64,000 nt of DNA from an uncultured Pelagibacteraceae bacterium (GTDB lineage Bacteria; Pseudomonadota; Alphaproteobacteria; Pelagibacterales; Pelagibacteraceae). This document shows, piece by piece, positions 8,019-18,500 of the stretch. The notes beneath the pieces are model-generated. The model saw only the letters and a list, made by a program, of their open reading frames with translations. It did not search any database and was not told the origin of the DNA. A program made the translations under genes and the position numbers. The first letter of the stretch is position 1; the number at the start of each line of letters is the position of its first letter. The DNA is taken from assembly GCA_902592375.1 (NCBI GenBank), contig CACJEG010000001.1, positions 1 to 64,000 on the forward strand, read 5' to 3'.

Positions 8019-9720
8019 TTCTTTTTTCTTCGTGTCTAATTATCTTAAATTTTATACTCTTTTGTTTTAGCTCTGCAATAAAATTAGTAAAATTCTTAAG
8101 GTTTCTAATAATTAATTTAAATTTAAAATTAATATAATTGGGATTTTTACCAACCATTTCTAAGCTCGATATATTTAATTTGTGACTTCCAATGAGTGAG
8201 CTTATATCTCCTAATTGACCTGGCTTATCAGGTAATGACATCCATAGAGTGGTATTATATTTTTTTGTTTTTTCCTCTTTTTGCTCTCCTTTATCATGCC
8301 AATATCTTCTTATTGCTGCTCTAGCTTTACCTGTTTTAGTAGTTGGTATCCAGTGAAGTGATGGTGAATTATTTTTAGATGTTATTATATTTACTCGATC
8401 ACCATTTCTTAAAATAGTTTGTAATTCGCTTTTGTTTCCATTAATTTCACAACCAACTGCTGAATTACCAATTTTAGTATGAACAGCATATGCAAAATCT
8501 ATAGCAGTTGCATCTTTAGGTAATTTTATAACTGAACCTTTTGGTGTAAAACAAAATACGTTTTCTTGAAACATTTGTAGTTTTGTATACTCATATGAAT
8601 CTTCAGGGTTTTCATTTTTTTCTATAATCTCAACAAGATCTTTTAACCAATCATACTCCTTCCAACTTAAAGAATTAAATTTTTCAGAAGATTTATACTG
8701 CCAATGAGATGCGACACCTCTTTCTGCAAATTCATGCATTTCATGTGTTCTAATTTGAATTTCTATTGGTTTTTTATTTGAACCAATTACAGAAGTATGA
8801 ATAGATTTATAACCATTGATTTTTGGAGATGAAATATAATCTTTAAATTTCCCTGGTATGCAATTCCATTTTTTATGAAAAATCCCGAGAGTTTTGTAAC
8901 AATCATCTACGTTTTTTAAAATTATCCTAAATCCAATAATGTCTGTTATTTGTTCAAGTGAAACTCTTTTTTTTTGGACCTTTCTCCAAATTGAAAAAGG
9001 TGTCTTTTCTCTACCATGTATTTCAGCATTAATTTCATTATCATTTAAGATTTCACTTAACTCAAAAGATTGTTCTTCGAACAAATCTTTTCTGTCTAAT
9101 TTTATTTCATCAAGCCTTTTTTTTATTAATTTTCTTGCATCATTATTTAAAATTTCAAAAGATAAATCCTCAAGCTCGTCTCTTATTCTGTGCATTCCCA
9201 TTCTATCAGCTAATGGCGCATAAATTTCCATAGTTTCTTGAGCTATTCTTTTTCTTTTATCCTCTTTAGTAATCGCTTTAATGGTTCTCATGTTATGTAG
9301 TCGATCAGCAATTTTAACTAGCAGAACTCTAATGTCTTTTGATGTTGCTAAAATTAATTTTCTGAAATTCTCAACTTTAGAATTAGCTCCTGCTGAATTT
9401 TCAAACGCTGAAATTTTCGTTACACCGTCTACTAAATCAGCAACCTCATCACCAAATTCTTGTTTGATAGTTTCATAAGTTGCAAAAGTATCTTCTATAG
9501 TGTCATGCAATAGACCAGTTGTAATTGTAGCGCTATCTAATTTTAATTCAGTTAAAATATTTGCAACCTCAATTGGGTGAACAGAATAAGGATCACCCGA
9601 AGCTCTTTTTTGACTCTTATGTGCTTTAACAGCAAAATTATATGCTTTATCCAATTTTTCAGGATTAAGAAATTTATTATAATCCTTAACTTTATTTATA
9701 AGTTCATTTGAATTAAGCAT
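7975..9720 (-). CDS. rsh: Bifunctional (p)ppGpp synthetase/hydrolase of the RelA/SpoT family, short form
   Basis: Rsh makes and degrades the stringent-response alarmone (p)ppGpp. The 581-residue product has, in order: an HD hydrolase domain (H48, H72-D73, E77-D78 in HDTIEDT, then DRLHNMRT), the synthetase domain (about 230-345, with GREKTPFSIWRKV, DIIGFRI, GYKSIHTSVIG and EIQIRT), a TGS domain (about 390-450) and a C-terminal ACT-like domain (about 492-565). Both catalytic sites look intact. Family members are usually about 700 or more residues; the difference lies between TGS and ACT, where the helical and zinc-finger-like segments are missing. rpoZ, usually just upstream in alphaproteobacteria, is absent. 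The 3' end overlaps pyrE by 44 bp. Confidence 0.94.
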   Translation of the reverse strand: MLNSNELINKVKDYNKFLNPEKLDKAYNFAVKAHKSQKRASGDPYSVHPIEVANILTELKLDSATITTGLLHDTIEDTFATYETIKQEFGDEVADLVDGVTKISAFENSAGANSKVENFRKLILATSKDIRVLLVKIADRLHNMRTIKAITKEDKRKRIAQETMEIYAPLADRMGMHRIRDELEDLSFEILNNDARKLIKKRLDEIKLDRKDLFEEQSFELSEILNDNEINAEIHGREKTPFSIWRKVQKKRVSLEQITDIIGFRIILKNVDDCYKTLGIFHKKWNCIPGKFKDYISSPKINGYKSIHTSVIGSNKKPIEIQIRTHEMHEFAERGVASHWQYKSSEKFNSLSWKEYDWLKDLVEIIEKNENPEDSYEYTKLQMFQENVFCFTPKGSVIKLPKDATAIDFAYAVHTKIGNSAVGCEINGNKSELQTILRNGDRVNIITSKNNSPSLHWIPTTKTGKARAAIRRYWHDKGEQKEEKTKKYNTTLWMSLPDKPGQLGDISSLIGSHKLNISSLEMVGKNPNYINFKFKLIIRNLKNFTNFIAELKQKSIKFKIIRHEEKRNAFTQKILKYFKKN

Positions 9721-9741
9721 AATTGATATTATACCATTAAA

Positions 9742-10320
9742 TCAAATTTGTTTAATAGATCTAATGTCTCTATCAGGAAGCAGAGAAATCAAGGTTTTAA
9801 CATCAATTTGTTTATCAGGATGAGTCCAATTCTTTTGAATCTCAAATAATGGAAATAATACAAAGTTTCTTTTGTGCATCATTTTATGAGGTAAATTAAT
9901 CTTAGAATTTTTTCTTGATACCAAATTATTAAAATCGATTATATCTAAGTCACATGTACGAGGTGCATTTTTTTTTGCTTTCTTTCTACCTAATTGATTT
10001 TCTATAGATTTACATATTTTTAATAGTTCTTGAGGGTTGTAATAACATTTTAATTTTATAATTATATTTAAGAACTTAGGATTTCGTGGGTCCGGCCAGG
10101 AAGGAGTTTCATAATAACTAGATACCGAGAGAACATCTAAGTTATGTTCTGCTAATAAAAATTTTGCTTTTTCTATATTTGTTTTTCTTATACCTAAATT
10201 TGAACCTATTCCTAAAAAAACAATTTTAGCTTGATTTTCTAATATATCTTGCCTTTTCACGATTCCAATCTCTACTTTTTTTTGTTGCTCTTTTATCATA
10301 TTGCTTTTTTCCTTTTGCAA
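9742..10320 (-). CDS. folK: 2-amino-4-hydroxy-6-hydroxymethyldihydropteridine pyrophosphokinase
   Basis: FolK transfers pyrophosphate from ATP to hydroxymethyl-dihydropterin in folate synthesis. The product has FLGIGSNLG at the domain start, [13 protein letters not shown], the active-site loop [20 protein letters not shown] and [16 protein letters not shown]. The start is uncertain. The longest reading frame begins at 10320 and overlaps smpB by 95 bp; the extra N terminus is lysine-rich and looks like a byproduct of reading smpB out of frame. Other candidates are an ATG at 10299, preceded by AAGGA, and a GTG at 10260. The FolK domain itself begins at about 10220. The coordinates given are therefore the outer limit. 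Confidence 0.88.
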   Translation of the reverse strand: MQKEKSNMIKEQQKKVEIGIVKRQDILENQAKIVFLGIGSNLGIRKTNIEKAKFLLAEHNLDVLSVSSYYETPSWPDPRNPKFLNIIIKLKCYYNPQELLKICKSIENQLGRKKAKKNAPRTCDLDIIDFNNLVSRKNSKINLPHKMMHKRNFVLFPLFEIQKNWTHPDKQIDVKTLISLLPDRDIRSIKQI

Positions 10321-10696
10321 CAGCTAGTTCTATTTTAGCCTTTCCTTTTTTGAAATACATTTTTGTTGGAACTAATGTGAAACCATCTCTTTGCATTTTA
10401 CCTATCAATTTATTTATTTCTTTTTTATTAAGAAGCAATTTTCTATCATCGGTTGGATTATGATTAGAGTAACTGGCTTGCTTGTATGGAGATATGTGTG
10501 AATTAATTAAAACAATTTCACCTCCCTTTTCAACAGCATAAGACTCAGCGATATTCACCTTGCCCTCTCTTACTGATTTAATCTCTGATCCTTTTAAAAC
10601 AATTCCAGCTTCAAAAAGATCTTCAAAAAAATAATTAAAACTAGCTTTTCTATTTAAACAAATGATTTTCAAACCAGGATTGGTTTTTTTGTTCAT
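10226..10696 (-). CDS. smpB: SsrA-binding protein SmpB
   Basis: SmpB binds tmRNA and brings it to stalled ribosomes for trans-translation. The 156-residue product has the OB-barrel signatures [34 protein letters not shown] and [13 protein letters not shown], and ends with the basic tail [21 protein letters not shown] that occupies the empty mRNA channel. Its start overlaps the dapA stop by 1 bp and its 3' end overlaps folK. The tmRNA gene itself is not visible in this window. Confidence 0.97.
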   Translation of the reverse strand: MNKKTNPGLKIICLNRKASFNYFFEDLFEAGIVLKGSEIKSVREGKVNIAESYAVEKGGEIVLINSHISPYKQASYSNHNPTDDRKLLLNKKEINKLIGKMQRDGFTLVPTKMYFKKGKAKIELAVAKGKKQYDKRATKKSRDWNREKARYIRKSS

Positions 10697-11577
10697 TAAA
10701 TTAACTTAGCAGACTGAAGAGCTTTTTTTACAATTTCTTTTGTTGTGTCTGTTACTTTTACAAGTGGTAGTCTTACATTGTCATCACAAAGTCCTAAAAG
10801 TTTTGCAGCATATTTTACAGGACTAGGATTGCTCTCAACAAACATTGAGTGATGAACTGGTTGTAATATTTTATCTAATCTTTCTGCTTCTTTCATTTCA
10901 TTATCGGTGTCTGATTTGGAGAATTTTTGAAAATCTGAACAAAGTTTAGGTGCAATATTAGCTGTTACACTAATAGTGCCTACCCCACCACGTTTATTAA
11001 ATTCAAAAGCATTATCATCATTACCTGTTAATTGAATAAAATCTTTGCCCATTTTTTCAAGTGTCTGATTAACTCTATCTAAATCACCCGTTGCATCTTT
11101 AACACCAACTATATTTTTTAATTCATAGAGTCTGGCCATGGTATCAACTGACATATCAATCACAGATCTGCCAGGAATATTATAAATTATAATTGGAATG
11201 CCACACTTGTCATTAATTGCTTTGTAATGTTGATACAAGCCTTCTTGAGTTGGTTTATTGTAATAGGGTGTAACTATCAAAGCGCCGTTAGCTCCTGCTT
11301 TTTCTGCATGTGTTGTTAAAGAAATAGCCTCCTCAGTTGAGTTGGAACCCGTACCAGCAATAACTGGAATTTTTCCATTACTTTCTTTTATACATAAATC
11401 TATTACTCTTTGATGCTCATCATGACTTAACGTAGGGGATTCACCTGTTGTACCAGCCGGCACAAGTCCATTAGTACCATTATCGATGTGGAAATGGATT
11501 AATTTTATATATGCTTCCTCATCTAGACCATTATTTTTAAATGGTGTAATTAAAGCAACATTTGATCCTTTGAACAT
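10696..11577 (-). CDS. dapA: 4-hydroxy-tetrahydrodipicolinate synthase
   Basis: DapA condenses pyruvate with aspartate semialdehyde, the committed step of lysine and diaminopimelate synthesis. The 293-residue TIM-barrel product has the Schiff-base lysine K160 (GVKDATGD), the active-site tyrosine Y132 (IYNIPGRS) and the threonine pair in [15 protein letters not shown] (about 41-55). It is the first gene of the long minus-strand run through smpB to recO. It is divergent from the lytic transglycosylase across 43 bp, so both promoters must fit in a very short AT-rich gap, where I see no clear consensus. Confidence 0.97.
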   Translation of the reverse strand: MFKGSNVALITPFKNNGLDEEAYIKLIHFHIDNGTNGLVPAGTTGESPTLSHDEHQRVIDLCIKESNGKIPVIAGTGSNSTEEAISLTTHAEKAGANGALIVTPYYNKPTQEGLYQHYKAINDKCGIPIIIYNIPGRSVIDMSVDTMARLYELKNIVGVKDATGDLDRVNQTLEKMGKDFIQLTGNDDNAFEFNKRGGVGTISVTANIAPKLCSDFQKFSKSDTDNEMKEAERLDKILQPVHHSMFVESNPSPVKYAAKLLGLCDDNVRLPLVKVTDTTKEIVKKALQSAKLI

Positions 11578-11620
11578 AAATACTTATAACATAGTTTAAA
11601 GATTCATATACTAAAAGATT

Positions 11621-13846
11621 ATGCTCAAAAAAATATTATTTTTAGGTTTCACTGTATCAATATTAATGTTTTCAAATAATCTCTTTGCCGAAATCAATTC
11701 ACTCGTACCCTTAAAGAAACCTGTTTTGAGTAAAGAAGAAATTCAAAAAAAAATATCTATAAATATTCTTAAACCTTTAAAGAAACCCTCAAAAACCAAA
11801 GAAATTAAAATCGAAGAAGTTATTGTTAAAAAAGAGCTGGTTTTAAAAGAAAAAAAATTAAGTTTTAAAATACCAAAGAAAAAGCCAACAGTAGCTGGCG
11901 CTAGCACAGCTAAGAATGTAAAGATTTCAAGATATTATAGTAAAAAAGACTTCGGGTTAGCTAAAAAAGCTATTTCAGAAATGCAGAAAAGTAAATGGAC
12001 ATCTGCACTTAAAATAGCAAAGAAGGCAAAAGACAACTCAATTTATAATTTTATACAATGGAGACATCTTTTAACGTCTGGTAATCAAGCATCTTTTTAC
12101 GAATATCAAGTTTTTTTAAATAAGAATTCAGATTATCCTAGAATAGGCAGAATTAGATATCTAGCTGAACACAAACTATCAACAGAAAGTGTTTCTCCTA
12201 AAAAAATAATAAATTGGTTTGGAGAAAAAGATCCATTAAGTGGTTATGGAAAAATGATTCTTGGAGAAAGTTATATTTTGGTTGGAGACAAAAGCAAGGG
12301 TACTAAACTAATAAAAGAAGGCTGGATAACAGCAGATTTATCTAAAAACGAATTAAAATATTTTAGAAAAAAATTTAAAAAATATTTAAATGCAGATGAC
12401 TATATCAAACGAGCTGATTATTTGGCTTGGAACGGAGATCGTTGGGATTTACAAAGATTAATAAGGTATCTGCCAAAAGATTACGAACTTCTATATAATG
12501 CAAGACATCTTTTAATGAGTAAAGGCTATGGAGTTGACCAAGCAATAACAAATGTACCTGAAAAATTTAAGAATGATGCTGGGTTAAACTATGATCGATT
12601 GAAATGGAGAAGAAAAAAAGGACGTGTAGATTCTTCAGCTGAAATATTATTGAAAATAAGAAATGATAAAGAGTATTTAGTTAGACCTGATAAATGGTGG
12701 AAAGAAAGAGAAATTATTTCAAGAGCATTGCTTTATAAAAAGAAATATGAAGTTTCATATAAAATTTCAAGTAATCATGGAATGACTGAAGGATCTGAAT
12801 ATGCAGCTGCTGAATGGATGAGTGGATGGATAGCATTAAGTTTTTTAAACGACCCTTTGACTGCTAAAAATCATTTTAAAAATTTTTATGAGAATGTTAG
12901 TTATCCAATAAGTTTATCTAGAGGTGCGTATTGGCTTGGAAGAGCATATGAAAAAATAGGTGAAAGAGAACAATCAAATAATTGGTATAGAGAGGCTACA
13001 AAATACTTAACCACTTATTATGGTCAACTAGCTTTTTTAAAATTAAATCCAAATGGTAAATTTGAGTTAGATAAAGACATGGAAATTGATCCAAAATATA
13101 GGATTCAATTTTTTAATAAAGAGCTTGTAAAAATATCTTATCTTCTCGATGAATTGAAGAAAGATAAATATACAAAACATATTTTAAGACATTTAGCTAA
13201 TGATAATATAGCAAAAGGTAGTGAGGTTTTGGCTGCAGAATTAGCTACAAGCATAAATAGATATGACTTTGCAATTCAAGTTTCAAAAATTGCGTCTTAT
13301 CAAAAAAGATTTCATAATAAGTATAATTACCCAATAATTAGTACTCCTAAATATATTAATAAAAGAAAAATTCCAGAAAGTGCTTTGATCTTATCTATAA
13401 TTAGACAAGAAAGTGAATTTGATTTGGAGGCCAATAGTCATGCTGGTGCAAAAGGACTAATGCAATTAATGCCATACACTGCAAAATTAGTTTCAAAACA
13501 AGCTAAACTTCCTTATTCAAAATCAAGATTAACCACAGATCCAGAATACAATATCAATTTAGGTTCACATTATATTGCAGGTTTAATTCTACAATATGAT
13601 GGTGCTTACCCTTTTGCAGTCGCTGCATATAATGCTGGACCTAATAGAGTTAAATATTGGAAAAAAATAAATAAAGACCCACAAAAAAAACAAGTTGATT
13701 ATGTTGATTGGGTTGAATTAATAAAATTTAGAGAAACAAGAAATTACGTTCAGCGTGTAATGGAAAATTATAATGTCTATAGATATATTTTGGAACAACG
13801 TCCTGTGACCATGAAAAATTTTTTTATAGATCAGCCTCTATTTTAA
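11621..13846 (+). CDS. slt: Soluble lytic murein transglycosylase (Slt70-like)
   Basis: The enzyme cleaves peptidoglycan glycan strands non-hydrolytically in the periplasm. The 741-residue product opens with a signal peptide (basic MLKK, hydrophobic core to about residue 22, ending LFA). A lysine/proline-rich linker follows, then a long alpha-superhelical region (about 95-560), and a C-terminal SLT domain with catalytic E597 in IIRQESEFD, then AKGLMQLMP and AVAAYNAGPNRV. This is the layout of Slt70-type exolytic enzymes. It is a single-gene unit, divergent from dapA. Its stop codon (13844-13846) directly precedes the encoded CCA end of the oppositely oriented tRNA-Ser gene. Confidence 0.93.
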   Translation: MLKKILFLGFTVSILMFSNNLFAEINSLVPLKKPVLSKEEIQKKISINILKPLKKPSKTKEIKIEEVIVKKELVLKEKKLSFKIPKKKPTVAGASTAKNVKISRYYSKKDFGLAKKAISEMQKSKWTSALKIAKKAKDNSIYNFIQWRHLLTSGNQASFYEYQVFLNKNSDYPRIGRIRYLAEHKLSTESVSPKKIINWFGEKDPLSGYGKMILGESYILVGDKSKGTKLIKEGWITADLSKNELKYFRKKFKKYLNADDYIKRADYLAWNGDRWDLQRLIRYLPKDYELLYNARHLLMSKGYGVDQAITNVPEKFKNDAGLNYDRLKWRRKKGRVDSSAEILLKIRNDKEYLVRPDKWWKEREIISRALLYKKKYEVSYKISSNHGMTEGSEYAAAEWMSGWIALSFLNDPLTAKNHFKNFYENVSYPISLSRGAYWLGRAYEKIGEREQSNNWYREATKYLTTYYGQLAFLKLNPNGKFELDKDMEIDPKYRIQFFNKELVKISYLLDELKKDKYTKHILRHLANDNIAKGSEVLAAELATSINRYDFAIQVSKIASYQKRFHNKYNYPIISTPKYINKRKIPESALILSIIRQESEFDLEANSHAGAKGLMQLMPYTAKLVSKQAKLPYSKSRLTTDPEYNINLGSHYIAGLILQYDGAYPFAVAAYNAGPNRVKYWKKINKDPQKKQVDYVDWVELIKFRETRNYVQRVMENYNVYRYILEQRPVTMKNFFIDQPLF

Positions 13847-13938
13847 TGGCGGAAGAGGAGGGATTCGAACCCTCGGTACAAGTTTCCTCGCACGGTCATT
13901 TAGCAAACGACTGGTTTCAGCCTCTCACCCACTCTTCC
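13847..13938 (-). tRNA. tRNA-Ser (anticodon GCU, reads AGC/AGU)
   Basis: Read on the minus strand, the 92-base gene folds as a class II tRNA. It has a 7-bp acceptor stem GGAAGAG/CTCTTCC, discriminator G, encoded CCA (13847-13849) and an anticodon stem GTCGT/ATGAC with loop TTGCTAA. The long variable arm is a GTGCGAG/CTTGTAC stem with G-U pairs, and the T arm is GAGGG-TTCGAAT-CCCTC. The anticodon GCT is at 13902-13904. The long variable arm and anticodon identify serine. It points into the 3' end of slt, with no base between the CCA and the slt stop. Confidence 0.97.
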
Positions 13939-13961
13939 ATATGACATTGTGTATTAAGCGA

Positions 13962-13988
13962 TTGTATTGAAAATTCAATATATATAAA
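13962..13988 (+). promoter_or_regulatory. Candidate promoter for soxBDAG
   Basis: A TTGTAT element (13962-13967) and TATAAA (13983-13988) are 15 bp apart, upstream of the soxB ATG at 14006. A small inverted repeat, ATTGAA-AA-TTCAAT, lies between them and could be an operator. The region is AT-rich and the spacing short, so this is tentative. The 67-bp gap must also hold the tRNA-Ser promoter on the other strand. Confidence 0.35.
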
Positions 13989-14005
13989 GTAATTATTCAA
14001 TTATT

Positions 14006-15259
14006 ATGAGAAATAAGTACTCGGTATTTTCGTTAATCAAAAATGCTCTTTCATATCATGAAAATTGGCAAAGAGCGTGGAAAGATCCTGCTCCTAAAAA
14101 AGAGTACGATGCGGTTATTGTTGGTGGTGGTGGACACGGATTAGCAACAGCCTACTATTTAGCAAAAAAACACAATATGAATAATATTGCTGTTGTCGAG
14201 AAAGGTTGGATTGGTGGAGGTAATACTGGTCGGAATACTACAATTATTAGATCAAATTATTTATGGGACGCCAGTGCAGGATTATATGATCATGCATTAA
14301 AAATTTGGGAAGGTTTATCTCAAGAACTAAACTACAATGTAATGTTTAGTCAAAGAGGTGTAATGAACCTAGCGCATAATTTACAAGATGTTAGAGATTT
14401 AAAAAGACGAACACATGCAAATAGACTAAATGGAATTGATGCAGTTTACTTAAGTACCGAAGAGGTAAAAAAGTTTTGTCCAATTATAAATACATCACCA
14501 GATATTAGATATCCTGTTTTAGGAGGAACTTTGCAACGAAGAGCTGGTACAGCAAGACATGATGCTGTTGCTTGGGGATATGCTAGAGGAGCCGACGCAA
14601 TGGGTGTTGATATAATTCAAAATTGTGAAGTTAAAGGAATAAAAAGAAATGGAGATAGCGTTGAAGGAATAGAAACAACTAAAGGATTTATTAAAACTAA
14701 AAAAATTGGTGTAGTTGCAGCTGGTCATTCTAGCGTAATAGCTAATATGGCTGGTCTAAGACTTCCACTTGAAAGTAAACCTTTACAAGCTTTAGTTTCT
14801 GAACCTGTAAAACCAATTATTGATACAGTTGTAATGTCTAACGCAGTGCATGCTTATGTCAGTCAATCTGACAAAGGAGAATTGGTCATTGGTGCTGGAA
14901 CGGATGATTATGTTTCTTATACTCAAAAAGGTAGTCATCAAATAGTTGAAGGAACATTAAATGCTATTTTAGAATTATATCCAATTTTCAGTAGAATGAG
15001 AATGTTAAGACAATGGGGAGGAATAGTAGATATTTGTCCTGACGCTAGTCCAATTTTAAGTAAAACTTCAATTAAAGGATTATACTTTAATTGTGGTTGG
15101 GGTACTGGAGGATTTAAAGCTACACCTGGATCTGGAGATTTATTTGCTCATACTATTGCAAACGATGAACCTCACAAACTTAATGCTGCATTTAATTTAA
15201 ATAGATTTGTAAGCGGTGACCTTGTTGATGAACATGGTGCTGCAGCGGTTGCACATTAA
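14006..15259 (+). CDS. soxB: Sarcosine oxidase beta subunit
   Basis: This is the catalytic flavoprotein subunit of heterotetrameric sarcosine oxidase, which demethylates sarcosine (N-methylglycine) to glycine. The 417-residue product has a dinucleotide-binding fold at residues 35-50 ([16 protein letters not shown]) and the GNTGRN loop. H185 lies in [14 protein letters not shown], at the position of the histidine that covalently holds FMN in characterised heterotetrameric enzymes. Near the C terminus, [16 protein letters not shown] is typical of the family. It is first in the order soxB-soxD-soxA-soxG and shares 1 bp with soxD. Confidence 0.96.
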   Translation: MRNKYSVFSLIKNALSYHENWQRAWKDPAPKKEYDAVIVGGGGHGLATAYYLAKKHNMNNIAVVEKGWIGGGNTGRNTTIIRSNYLWDASAGLYDHALKIWEGLSQELNYNVMFSQRGVMNLAHNLQDVRDLKRRTHANRLNGIDAVYLSTEEVKKFCPIINTSPDIRYPVLGGTLQRRAGTARHDAVAWGYARGADAMGVDIIQNCEVKGIKRNGDSVEGIETTKGFIKTKKIGVVAAGHSSVIANMAGLRLPLESKPLQALVSEPVKPIIDTVVMSNAVHAYVSQSDKGELVIGAGTDDYVSYTQKGSHQIVEGTLNAILELYPIFSRMRMLRQWGGIVDICPDASPILSKTSIKGLYFNCGWGTGGFKATPGSGDLFAHTIANDEPHKLNAAFNLNRFVSGDLVDEHGAAAVAH

Positions 15260-15531
15260 TGTTTTTAATAAACTGTCCATACTGTGGAGAACGAGATCAG
15301 CAAGAATTTAAGGCTGGTGGTGAAGCTCATATTGAAAGACCTAAACAACCAACAGAATTAAGTGATGATGAATGGGCAGAATATTTATTTATGAGAAAAA
15401 ATATTAAAGGTATTCAATTTGAAAGATGGAACCATGTACATGGTTGTCGTAAATGGTTTAATATGGTTAGAGATACTTCTAACGACGAAATAAAAGCAAT
15501 TTACAAAATGGGTGAAAAACCACCTGCTTAA
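15259..15531 (+). CDS. soxD: Sarcosine oxidase delta subunit
   Basis: This small zinc-binding structural subunit belongs to heterotetrameric sarcosine oxidase. The 90-residue product has cysteines C6 and C9 (NCPYCGERD), H59 and C63 (NHVHGCRKWF), the positions I recall for zinc ligands in characterised delta subunits. Length is standard. It starts 1 bp inside the end of soxB, and soxA follows 4 bp after its stop. Confidence 0.96.
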   Translation: MFLINCPYCGERDQQEFKAGGEAHIERPKQPTELSDDEWAEYLFMRKNIKGIQFERWNHVHGCRKWFNMVRDTSNDEIKAIYKMGEKPPA

Positions 15532-15535
15532 TAAA

Positions 15536-18500
15536 ATGACTAAAAACTTAAGAGTAAAATCTAGCGAGTATATTGATGAAACAAATAGAATATCTTTTAA
15601 ATTTAATGGTAAAACTTACCATGGATTTAAAGGTGATACTTTAGCATCAGCATTACTCGCAAACGATGTTCATTTAGTTGGAAGAAGTTTTAAATATCAT
15701 AGACCAAGAGGAATTATGACGTCCGGTTCTGAAGAACCAAATGCTATAGTTCAAGTTAATCCTGGCACAAACAGAACAGAACCTAATGTTAGAGCAACAG
15801 AAGTCGAGATTTATGAGGGTTTAGAGGCATCCAGTCAAAATTGTTGGCCAAGTGTAGAATTTGATATTGGTGGAATAAACAATTTTCTCTCCCCTTTTTT
15901 TCCAGCAGGTTTTTATTACAAAACATTTATGTGGCCTGCTAGTTTCTGGGAGAAATATGAATTTTTCATACGACACTCAGCCGGTTTAGGAAAATCACCA
16001 ACATCAAATGACCCTGACATTTATGACCACCGAAATATTCACTGTGATGTATTGGTTGTAGGTGCAGGTATATCTGGAATACTAGCAGCAAAAAATGCTG
16101 CTAAAAATAATTTTAAAACTTTGTTAGTTGATGAAAAAAATGAACTTGGTGGCTCAACTATTTTTGAAAATAACAAATTTAACAAAATTGATAATAAAAC
16201 TCCTTCTGAATGGTTAAAAAAAGAAATAGAGGAGCTTAAAAATATTAAAAATCTTGAAATTAAAACTAGAACAAGTGTAGCTGCTTATCATCAATATAAT
16301 TATCTTTTGGCTAGAGAAAATCTAACTGATCATTTAGAAGCAAAAGATAAAACAAATAAAATCAGACAAAGACTTCTGAAAATTAGAGCAAAGAAAGTTA
16401 TTTTGGCCACAGGTGCTTTAGAAAGACCCTTGATATTTAATAATAATGATAGACCGGGAATAATGCTTTCATCTGCTATTAAAAAATACAGTGAATTTTA
16501 TGGAGTTGCTTGTGGTAGTAAAAATGTATTTTTTACTAATAATGATAGTGCTTACGAAAGTGCTTTGTCACTATATAACAAAGGTATAAATGTTGAGGCA
16601 ATTATTGATATAAGAGAACAATCTGAAAGTAAAATTGTTAAAAAAGTAAAAGAAGCAGGTATTAAAGTTTACTGGTCACATACGATTGTTGATACAGCTG
16701 GATACAAAAGATTAAATGGTATTTCAATCATGAAACTATCTAATGATGGTACTTCAGTGACTGGAAGTAAAATTTCTATTTCATGTGATTGCTTAGGAGT
16801 TGCTGGTGGTTGGACACCTGCTGTACATTTATATACACAATCAGGTAGTAAACTAAAGTTTGATGAGGAAAAACAAATTTTCTTACCAAATCAGAATACA
16901 TCCCAACAAATAAGTGTAGGATCTTGTGGTGGAGATTTTAAAATTGATGAAATCATTAAAAATTTAAATCAAAAGCTTAAAGATAATCTAAATATTAAAG
17001 AAACAGATTTAGATAATATTAAAGTTGAGATCGATCAGGAAAATTCAAAAAGAAATATTTGGTTACTTCCTTCTGATAAACCTTTAGGTAAAACTAAACC
17101 ATTTGTAGATTATCAAAACGATGCAACAGCTAAAGATATCAAATTAGCATTAAGAGAAGGTTTTAGATCTATTGAGCATGTAAAAAGATACACAACTACT
17201 GGAATGGGTACGGATCAAGGTAAACTAGGAAATATGCATGCATTGGGAATAATTGCAGATACAGCTGGTGTTAAAATGGGAGAATTAGGAACTACTACAT
17301 TTAGACCTCCTTACACACCATTAACATTTGGAACTATTGTAGGTCGAAATGTTGGAAAGTTTTTTGATATTTTTAGAAGAACGCCAATTAATGATTGGCA
17401 TGTTGAAAATAAAGCTGAATTTGAAAATGTCGGTCAATGGAAGAGAGCTTGGTACTACCCTATTAATGGAGAAACAATGCATCAAGCAGTTCAAAGAGAA
17501 AGTAAAGCTGCAAGAGAAAGTGCTGGTATACTAGATGCCTCTACTCTTGGTAAAATTGATATTCAAGGAAGTGATGCTTCTGAATTTTTAAATAGAGTTT
17601 ATACAAATGCTTGGTCAAAATTAGCAGTAGGAAAATGTAGATATGGGCTAATGCTAAATGAAGATGGTATGGTTTATGATGATGGAGTTACAACAAGATT
17701 AGGTGAAAATCATTACATTATGACCACAACAACTGGTGGAGCAGCAAATGTTTTAGGTAAACTTGAAGACTATCTTCAAACAGAATGGCCTGAGCTTGAT
17801 GTTTATTTAACCTCTGTAACAGATCATTATGCTACAGCTAGTTTATGCGGACCTAATAGTAAAAATATTCTTAAAAAAATAATTCCTGATTTAGATTTAT
17901 CAGATGAAAACTTTCCTCATATGTCATTCAAAGAGGCTCATATCGGTAATATCCAATGCAGAATAATGAGAATTAGTTTTACTGGAGAACACAGCTACGA
18001 AATAAATGTTCAAGCAAGTTATGGAAAAGATTTATGGGAAAAGTGTATAGAGGCAGGTAAAGAGTTTAACATTACTCCTTATGGGACTGAGACAATGCAT
18101 TTATTAAGAGCAGAAAAAGGTTTTATTATTGTTGGTCAAGATACAGATGGAACAATGACTCCTATCGATCTTCAAATGGATTGGATAGTAAGCAAGAAGA
18201 AATACGATTTCATAGGAAAAAGATCTCTTTATAGATCTGATACAATGAGAGAAGATAGAAAGCAATTAGTAGGTTTATTAACTGATGATCCAAATATTGT
18301 TTTAGAAGAAGGAGCACAAATAGTTTCTGAATTAAATCAAAGTCCAGTAGAAATGCTTGGACATGTAACTTCAAGTTATTTCAGTCCAAACCTAAAGAAA
18401 TCAATAGCACTTGCAGTAGTTAGAGGTGGAAAAGATATGATGGGAAAAAAACTTTTTGTGCCCATGGAAAATAAAAATATTAATGTCACTGTTGCGAATC

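Noticed and set aside
13847..13938. tRNA-Ser as an integration site for a mobile element
   Set aside because: No integrase, no repeated tRNA 3' end and no shift in base composition on either side. The flanking genes are core genes.
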